From assembly GCA_947595235.1 (NCBI GenBank), contig CANQEP010000004.1, forward strand, positions 1 through 45,700: a DNA stretch of 45,700 bases, read 5' to 3'. This DNA is from an uncultured Clostridia bacterium. GTDB taxonomy: Bacteria; Bacillota; Clostridia; Christensenellales; UBA1242. The notes beneath the pieces are model-generated. The model was not told the DNA's origin. It did not search any database and worked only from the letters and a program-made list of their open reading frames with translations. Both the position numbers and the translations under genes were made by a program. The stretch's first letter is position 1; each line of letters begins with the position of its first letter. Positions 40,372 through 45,700 of this stretch are shown here, piece by piece.

Positions 40372-43300
40372 CCTACACAAAAGAACAAAAGCAAGCCATC
40401 AACCTTCGTGGCACTTCTCTTCTTGTGAGCGCGGCGGCGGGCAGTGGAAAGACCACAGTCATGATTGAGAGGGTGGTTAACCTCATCTCAAAAAAGCAAG
40501 TGCCAATAAAGAACTTTTTGATAATAAGTTTCACCAAGGCAAGTGCCAGCGACATGAAGAACAAACTTATCTCAAAACTTTCTGAGGTTGAGCCAACCCC
40601 TTTCATTCTTGAACAGCTTGACGACATCTTGACAAGTGACGTCAGCAACCTCCACAGTTTTTGCGCAAGGCTTTTAAAGTCATATTTTTATGAGGTGGGG
40701 CTTGACCCAACATTTGTTGTTCTTGACGACGACGAGGCGGGCGTTTTGAAAGAAAAGGCGCTTGAAAAACTCATTCGTCAAAAGAGCGCGTCAAAAGACC
40801 CAGTCTTTTTTGAACTTGTGGACATCTTTGCAAAGAAAAGAAAGGTTGAAAAGTTGAAAGAGGCAATTTTGAAGGTGTATGAGTTTTTGTGCTCCATTGT
40901 CAACAAGGATGCATGGAAAAAAATGACGCTTTTGAGCCTCTACAATGACGACATTGAGCATAATGGCGCGGCAAAAATATTGAATAACCATGCAAAAAAC
41001 GAAAGAAAGAGGCTGGAAAAGAAACTTGGCGAGTTCATGAAACGAGACTATGTTAAAGACGAGCCAAAACTTATAGCGTATTTGCAGTCCATTGACACCT
41101 ACATAAAACAAGTCAACTTGGGTTCGACATTCATGGAGAACGCGCAAAGGCTAAAAGAGATGCCAAACATCATGCGAAAACCAACGCTTGACGAGGGCAA
41201 AGAGTTCGTTGTTGAAGAGGCCGTCGCGCTAAAAAAACAAATCACCGACAGTTACGACAAACTTAAAGAATACTTCAACATTGATAACCTTGACAACATC
41301 CATGATGCGCTCAGCCTAACCAAAGACCGAGTTCAAAAGTTGTTTGACCTCACAAGCGAGTTTGAGAGCGAGTATGACGCGCTCAAAAAAGAGAAGGGGG
41401 GACTGGACTTCAACGACCTTGAAAAGTACACCCTTGAAGTGTTAAAGAGCAAGGTCATTTTGGACGAGATAAAGAAAAAATATAAGTACATTTTGGTTGA
41501 CGAATATCAAGACATCAACGGCGTGCAAGAAGAGATAATAAGCCTTTTGTCAAAGGCGAACAACCGCTTTATGGTGGGCGACGTTAAGCAGAGCATTTAT
41601 CGCTTTAGGCTCTGCGACCCAAGTATCTTTCTTGAAAAATACAAACACTACTTCGGTGAGGACGGCGGAAAACTCATTCTGTTGAACGCGAATTTTAGGA
41701 GCAAAAAGCCGATACTCGACTTTGTTAATGCTGTTTTTGACCGAACCATGACCGAGAAGTTTGGTGGCGTCAACTATAAAAAAGAGGCGCGCCTTGTTGC
41801 GGGCGGCGACAACAAAAAAGACAAAGAAAAGCGCGTCAAAATATTGTTTGCTGACAGCAAGATTGACAAGGTTTTGAAGGAAAATCTTGACGTTTATAGC
41901 GTCAAAGACGACTTTGGAAGCGAGCAAGAGAGTCAAATTGGGGGCGAGGCAGAGGGGCTCATGCTCTTTCACGAAATCAGCGACCTTAGGGCGCACTACA
42001 AAATTTATGACAAGAACCTAAAGCGCGAAAGGAACATCCGCTATAGCGACATCACAATCTTGACCCAGTCAAGAAATGGATATCTTGCAAAAATCATCGA
42101 CACCCTTGAACAGCAAGGCGTTCCCGTAAGTTCGGATGCCGAGGGCGATTGCCTTGAAGATGAGTATGTTTATGGGCTCAATGCTTTTCTGTCGGTGGTG
42201 GACAACTACAAAGACGACAACAACTTGTTCTCGTGCCTATTCTCAAAGTTGTTCGGCTTTTCGGGGGACGAACTCGCAAGCATAAAGATTGCAGGCAGTG
42301 GAGCGTACTTTCACGAGTGCGTTAAGTCTGCCATGAGTAGCGACACGCTTGACGAAGATATAAAGGCAAAACTTAATAGTTTTTTTGAACTCTACAGCGA
42401 GGTTAGAGAGAAGTCAAAGTATCTTTGCGCAAAAGAACTTGCAGACATTGTGCTTGAAAGACAGAGCGCGTTTGTTAAGATGAGTTTTGACTCTCAAGCC
42501 GAAAAGAAAAAGCAAAAGATGAGAAAGTACCTTACGTATCTTGAAGAAAAGCGCTTGAAAGAGTATCTGGAGGAGTCAAGAGAAAACGGCATGAAGTGTG
42601 AGCCGGCCCACACCCACGGCGCGGTCAAGGTCATGACCATCCACAAGTCAAAAGGGCTTGAGTTCGGCGTTGTTTTTGTTGTTATGGCAAACAAGAACTT
42701 CAACCTTGACTCGGTCAAAGGGGACTATATAATAAGCAAGGACCTCGGGCTCGGGCTGGACTATTTTGACCGAACCGCGCGCTACAAGACCCCAACAATC
42801 TCAAAACAAGCGGTCAAACTTGTTGAAACAAGAAAACTTCTTGAAGAACAGCAAAGACTTTTGTATGTTGCCTTGACGAGGGCAACCGACTACCTTTTTG
42901 TTTCTGCGTGCGGAGACTATGACAAGATTAAGAGCGAATTTCCAGTCTCACCAATGTGCTTTATGGACTTTCTTGGCGATATGGTCAAGGAACACGAAAA
43001 ATATTCTTCTCTCAACTTCGATGTTGAGGTTTTGAACGCCGAGGACCTTATAAAAAACAAGGTTGTTCCCGAGAAAAGGCAAGTACTTTTAAATGATGAT
43101 GACAAAGAACTTTCAAACAATATGAAAGATGTCTTGTTTAAAAAGTACGAGTACGACAAAAGCGTCTTTGTTCCAGTCAAGACGGCGGTCACAAGCCTTG
43201 TTAACGAACAAAGCGAAGAAGAGAGTCATGTGCTTTTCAGTGAGGGCGAAGGTTCAAGCGCAAAGAAAGGCACAATAATGCACAAGTTCATGGAAAAACT

Positions 43301-43748
43301 CAGCCTAAAAGAGAGCAGTGTTGAAGAGTTGAAAAAAAGGCTTGAAGAACTGGTGGAGGGTGGAGTCTTTTCACGTGATGACGCAAAACTTATTGACCTT
43401 GACGGGGTGCAAAAACTTCTTAAAAATCAAGAGTTCGTTGGCCTTGTTTCGGGGGCAGAGAAGATATACAAAGAAAAAGAGTTCTATATGCTTGTTGGCG
43501 CGAGCGAATACTTTGGGGGATGCGACGGGGACGGCGTTGTTGTGCAAGGAATTGTTGACCTTTGCCTCAAAAATAGTGGCGGGCTTGCCATTGTTGACTA
43601 CAAGACGGGCACGCTTAATGAAAGTGCGGTTGAAAAATACAAAAAGCAAATAGAACTTTACGCGTCTGCCATGCAAAAGTCCATGAATTTGCCGGTCACA
43701 AAAAAATATATCGCCAGCCTAAAAACGGGCGAACTCATCTGCGTTTAG
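40359..43748 (+). CDS. addA: AddA/RexA helicase-nuclease subunit
   Basis: 1129 residues, GTG start overlapping addB by 13 bases. UvrD-type superfamily 1 helicase: Walker A SAAAGSGKTT (24-33), motif II LVDEYQDI, motif III-like GDVKQSIYRFR, motif V TIHKSKGLEF and motif VI LLYVALTRATDYL. The C-terminal nuclease has Asp1080-Tyr-Lys (IVDYKTG). AddA unwinds DNA 3'-5' and degrades one strand; the AddB nuclease cuts the other until Chi. The ribosome binding site is AGGGGGGAAG. No clear terminator follows. Confidence 0.95.
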   Translation: MAKVTYTKEQKQAINLRGTSLLVSAAAGSGKTTVMIERVVNLISKKQVPIKNFLIISFTKASASDMKNKLISKLSEVEPTPFILEQLDDILTSDVSNLHSFCARLLKSYFYEVGLDPTFVVLDDDEAGVLKEKALEKLIRQKSASKDPVFFELVDIFAKKRKVEKLKEAILKVYEFLCSIVNKDAWKKMTLLSLYNDDIEHNGAAKILNNHAKNERKRLEKKLGEFMKRDYVKDEPKLIAYLQSIDTYIKQVNLGSTFMENAQRLKEMPNIMRKPTLDEGKEFVVEEAVALKKQITDSYDKLKEYFNIDNLDNIHDALSLTKDRVQKLFDLTSEFESEYDALKKEKGGLDFNDLEKYTLEVLKSKVILDEIKKKYKYILVDEYQDINGVQEEIISLLSKANNRFMVGDVKQSIYRFRLCDPSIFLEKYKHYFGEDGGKLILLNANFRSKKPILDFVNAVFDRTMTEKFGGVNYKKEARLVAGGDNKKDKEKRVKILFADSKIDKVLKENLDVYSVKDDFGSEQESQIGGEAEGLMLFHEISDLRAHYKIYDKNLKRERNIRYSDITILTQSRNGYLAKIIDTLEQQGVPVSSDAEGDCLEDEYVYGLNAFLSVVDNYKDDNNLFSCLFSKLFGFSGDELASIKIAGSGAYFHECVKSAMSSDTLDEDIKAKLNSFFELYSEVREKSKYLCAKELADIVLERQSAFVKMSFDSQAEKKKQKMRKYLTYLEEKRLKEYLEESRENGMKCEPAHTHGAVKVMTIHKSKGLEFGVVFVVMANKNFNLDSVKGDYIISKDLGLGLDYFDRTARYKTPTISKQAVKLVETRKLLEEQQRLLYVALTRATDYLFVSACGDYDKIKSEFPVSPMCFMDFLGDMVKEHEKYSSLNFDVEVLNAEDLIKNKVVPEKRQVLLNDDDKELSNNMKDVLFKKYEYDKSVFVPVKTAVTSLVNEQSEEESHVLFSEGEGSSAKKGTIMHKFMEKLSLKESSVEELKKRLEELVEGGVFSRDDAKLIDLDGVQKLLKNQEFVGLVSGAEKIYKEKEFYMLVGASEYFGGCDGDGVVVQGIVDLCLKNSGGLAIVDYKTGTLNESAVEKYKKQIELYASAMQKSMNLPVTKKYIASLKTGELICV

Positions 43749-43811
43749 TCAAAAAAAATACATAAAATGTAAAAAACCATACAAAAATTAGTAGTTTTGC
43801 AAAAAACAATA

Positions 43812-43820
43812 TGCTATAAT
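43812..43820 (+). promoter_or_regulatory. Extended -10 promoter for the AT-hook membrane protein
   Basis: TGC-TATAAT with a weak -35 (TAGTTT, 43792-43797). Start near 43827; GAGGTGA before the ATG at 43842. Confidence 0.6.
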
Positions 43821-43841
43821 AAGTTCATATGAGGTGAAATT

Positions 43842-45092
43842 ATGTACGAATATTTGGTTACTGCTTTCAAGGTCATTGTTGGGGTTATAACCAACGACCG
43901 CTTGGCGATTGCCGGACTTGTCGCGCTGGGGCTCATGCTTATTTGGGTCATCTTGTCGCTTGTTTTCTCGTTCCAGATAAGGTTCGCGCGCCACGCGAAG
44001 CAAATCAATGAGTATGTTGGAAAAAACGGGCTGGGCGAAGAGACAAAAGAGGGGCTCAACAAACTTGTTGGCGCAATGCCTTCTGAGTTTCAAAGGGAGT
44101 TCAGCCTCTATGAAGAGAGTCAAAACGCGCTCCCTTCAAAGTATATAAAGAGGTTTGAGAGCCTTGACGTTGAACTTAGCGGTGGCGTGTTTAATCAAAA
44201 CAAGTCAATACTTAAGACCTACACTAACTTTGTGACCGTGCTCTTGCTGGTTTTTAGCATCGCAGTTCTTGGAACCGAGACCGCACTTACTGGATATCTT
44301 TTGGCAGAAGCAACGGTTATTCCTCTTTGCTTTTTGTTGATTGCAAAGGTCATGTATTATGTCTATACCGCCATAAGGCAGTATCAATATAGAGTTGCCG
44401 TTGACGAGTTCAACGAGATGCTTGACAATCTTGACATGGCGCACAAGGTCGCTCACCACACCGACGAGGCTCCAAAGCAAGACGAGGTTGTTAGCGTGAA
44501 CGTTAACGTTGAAGACATATATGACAAACTCAAAGTATATTTGGACGAGTATATGGCAAAACTAATAGAAAATGTCAAGACCGAGCCGAAAGCACTGCCC
44601 GAAAATGCCTATGAGCCAAGCGAAGAGGTGGGCAGAGTTGAGCAAAAAGAGGTGACCGCTGAGCCAGTTAACTTAGAGCCAAATGTTGAAGTTGAAAAGG
44701 TCAAGGCGAATGAAACAAAGGCGGAAGAGGTCTTTGAGGATGTGCCTCGCGAAGAAGAGCAAGCGAGCGCAAAAGTTGACGATGTCAGCGACCTTGAAGA
44801 GAGCGAAGAAGCAAATGCCGAAGATTTCAAACTTGACTTCAAGACCCTTGTTGACAGTAGTGCTCCAGTAAGCGCGCCAAAGAGGGGCAGAGGAAGGCCA
44901 AAGAAAGAAACAAGTGGGACGGGCGAGTTCGTCATAAAAGACGACAAGGAGTTCGAGGACGCGCTTGTTAGGGCAGAAAAACTCATGAGAAAGAACGAGC
45001 AACCTCTGTCGGCAAGCCAAACAAAGCGAATTGAAAAGCAAATCAAAGAACTTGTTGATGCCATGACAAAGTATAAGGAGAGCAAACAATGA
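43842..45092 (+). CDS. Membrane protein with C-terminal AT-hook, unknown function
   Basis: 416 residues. Hydrophobic segments: about 20-46 (AIAGLVALGLMLIWVILSLV), about 128-146 (FVTVLLLVFSIAVLG) and about 152-180 (LLAEATVIPLCFLLIAKVMY). After about 215 comes a long acidic soluble tail rich in Glu, Val and Lys. Residues 347-355 (KRGRGRPKK) match the AT-hook core R-G-R-P flanked by basic residues, which binds the minor groove of AT-rich DNA. Near the end another helical segment follows (FEDALVRAEKLMRKN). A membrane protein with a DNA-binding tail could tether the chromosome, but this is inference. The stop overlaps the DUF1858 gene (ATGA). Confidence 0.65.
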   Translation: MYEYLVTAFKVIVGVITNDRLAIAGLVALGLMLIWVILSLVFSFQIRFARHAKQINEYVGKNGLGEETKEGLNKLVGAMPSEFQREFSLYEESQNALPSKYIKRFESLDVELSGGVFNQNKSILKTYTNFVTVLLLVFSIAVLGTETALTGYLLAEATVIPLCFLLIAKVMYYVYTAIRQYQYRVAVDEFNEMLDNLDMAHKVAHHTDEAPKQDEVVSVNVNVEDIYDKLKVYLDEYMAKLIENVKTEPKALPENAYEPSEEVGRVEQKEVTAEPVNLEPNVEVEKVKANETKAEEVFEDVPREEEQASAKVDDVSDLEESEEANAEDFKLDFKTLVDSSAPVSAPKRGRGRPKKETSGTGEFVIKDDKEFEDALVRAEKLMRKNEQPLSASQTKRIEKQIKELVDAMTKYKESKQ

Positions 45093-45310
45093 AAAAGAAA
45101 GTTAAGATAAAAAAGACCATGTCAATAGACGACGTTTTGAAGATTGACGAAAACTTGGCGACCGTTTTGATGGGCTTTGGACTGCACTGCTTTGGGTGTC
45201 CAATGAGCCGAATGGAGTCGCTTGAAGACGCAGCAATGGTGCATGGAGTTGACGTTGACCTCATGGTGGAAAAACTCAACGAGGCACTGAGCCAGTCAAA
45301 CAAGAAATAG
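45089..45310 (+). CDS. DUF1858 / hybrid-cluster-type small protein
   Basis: 73 residues, ATGA overlap with the membrane protein. TMSIDDVLKIDENLATVLM then GFGLHCFGCPMSRMESLEDA is the DUF1858 (TIGR03980) pattern with a conserved CxxC (HCFGCP). Such proteins are common in anaerobes next to hybrid cluster proteins or as fusions; function unknown, perhaps redox or metal binding. AAGGAG in the upstream gene serves as ribosome binding site. Confidence 0.85.
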   Translation: MKKKVKIKKTMSIDDVLKIDENLATVLMGFGLHCFGCPMSRMESLEDAAMVHGVDVDLMVEKLNEALSQSNKK

Positions 45311-45313
45311 CAT

Positions 45314-45336
45314 AGTCCCCCAAGCGGGGACTTTTG
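45314..45336 (+). terminator. Terminator after the DUF1858 gene
   Basis: AGTCCCC, loop CAAGC, GGGGACT followed by TTTTGTTTTG. Confidence 0.8.
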
Positions 45337-45353
45337 TTTTGTTATCAATTTAT

Positions 45354-45382
45354 TTGCCAATGTTTTGTTATTGTGCTAGAAT
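45354..45382 (+). promoter_or_regulatory. ung promoter
   Basis: TTGCCA (45354-45359), spacer 17, TAGAAT (45377-45382) with TGC extension. Start near 45389, giving an 11-base leader that carries GAGGGCGAA. Confidence 0.6.
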
Positions 45383-45399
45383 TGGTTTGAGGGCGAAAG

Positions 45400-45700
45400 A
45401 TGAAATTTTTTGGCAATTCGTGGGACAATGTTTTGGAAGAAGAGTTTGAAAAACCATACTTTAAGTCTCTGCTTGAAAAAGTGGACAAGGAGTATGAAAG
45501 GGGGAGATGTTTTCCTCCGCGAGAAAAGATTTTTTCTGCGCTCAAACTCTGTGACTATAACGACGTTAAGGTGGTCATCTTGGGGCAAGACCCATACCAC
45601 GAGGTCGGGCAAGCGCACGGGCTTTGTTTTTCGGTTTTGCCGGGCGTTGAGCCTCCGCCATCGCTGAAAAACATCTTCAAAGAATTAAAAGACGATGTTT
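45400..45700 (+). CDS. ung: Uracil-DNA glycosylase, family 1 (C-terminus cut by window edge)
   Basis: I translated this frame from the ATG at 45400 to the edge (100 residues). VVILGQDPYHEVGQAHGLCF is the family-1 uracil-DNA glycosylase signature; the Asp in GQDPYH is the catalytic residue that activates water. PPPSLKNIFKEL is the next conserved segment. The enzyme removes uracil from DNA after cytosine deamination or dUTP misincorporation. The HPSPL motif with the second catalytic residue lies beyond the window. Confidence 0.95.
   Translation, partial: MKFFGNSWDNVLEEEFEKPYFKSLLEKVDKEYERGRCFPPREKIFSALKLCDYNDVKVVILGQDPYHEVGQAHGLCFSVLPGVEPPPSLKNIFKELKDDV

Noticed and set aside
1..45700. CRISPR array, tRNA genes, insertion sequences or prophage
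   Set aside because: I found no regularly spaced direct repeats, no tRNA-type T-arm sequences, no transposase or integrase, and no terminal inverted repeats. The ART-like proteins alone do not make a phage.

Overview
The window reads as chromosome of a low-GC Gram-positive anaerobe. I infer an uncultured Clostridia-type bacterium, probably gut-associated (Christensenellales/TANB77-like, low confidence). The reasons are a ribosomal L10 leader of the Firmicutes type, a DnaD-domain protein, an AddAB nuclease-helicase, lipoproteins with class II signal peptides, many short transcription units with U-tailed hairpin terminators, an [FeFe]-hydrogenase-type protein and a DUF1858 protein. Promoters are close to sigma-A consensus (TTGACA-17-TATAAT). 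There are no tRNA or rRNA genes, insertion sequences, CRISPR arrays or integrated phage.

Layout. 1-1477 (minus): the N-terminal part of a DnaD-domain replication protein and a PflX-type radical SAM protein. 1553-4430 (plus): an AlkD-like protein, a TrmA/RlmD-type RNA methyltransferase, a small deoxyribosyltransferase-like protein and a Nudix hydrolase. 4543-8709: an Ig-like lipoprotein, a metallo-beta-lactamase-fold hydrolase and a CvpA-like membrane protein with a very long soluble extension. 8838-13946: a 1702-residue protein built almost wholly from about 18 helix-hairpin-helix / RNA-polymerase-alpha-CTD-like modules. 13988-16125 (minus): two paralogous ADP-ribosyltransferase-like proteins and a dephospho-CoA-kinase-like P-loop protein. 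16238-19783: ComF and SecA. 19909-22742: a divergent diadenylate-cyclase-like protein (minus) opposite an atypical [FeFe]-hydrogenase-domain protein. 22934-29219: a coiled-coil membrane protein, a short noncoding transcript candidate, leuS, a lipoprotein, an XRE repressor and a divergently transcribed beta-helix protein. 29250-32476 (minus): typA and a CorC-type membrane protein. 32616-36152: an rRNA m5C methyltransferase, a coiled-coil lipoprotein, then L10 leader-rplJ-rplL. 36212-45700: a DUF1540 protein (minus), rplI-addB-addA, a membrane protein with an AT-hook plus a DUF1858 protein, and the start of ung.

Much of the window is housekeeping: translation (L10, L7/L12, L9, LeuRS, TypA, two rRNA methyltransferases), secretion (SecA) and DNA repair (AlkD, AddAB, Ung). 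The unusual parts are the giant tandem alpha-CTD-like protein, the ADP-ribosyltransferase-like pair, the diadenylate-cyclase-like protein with an altered active-site motif, and a set of six genes whose -10 box lies exactly 7-8 bases before the start codon with no usable Shine-Dalgarno sequence. These six look like leaderless transcripts, which are not typical of this phylum.
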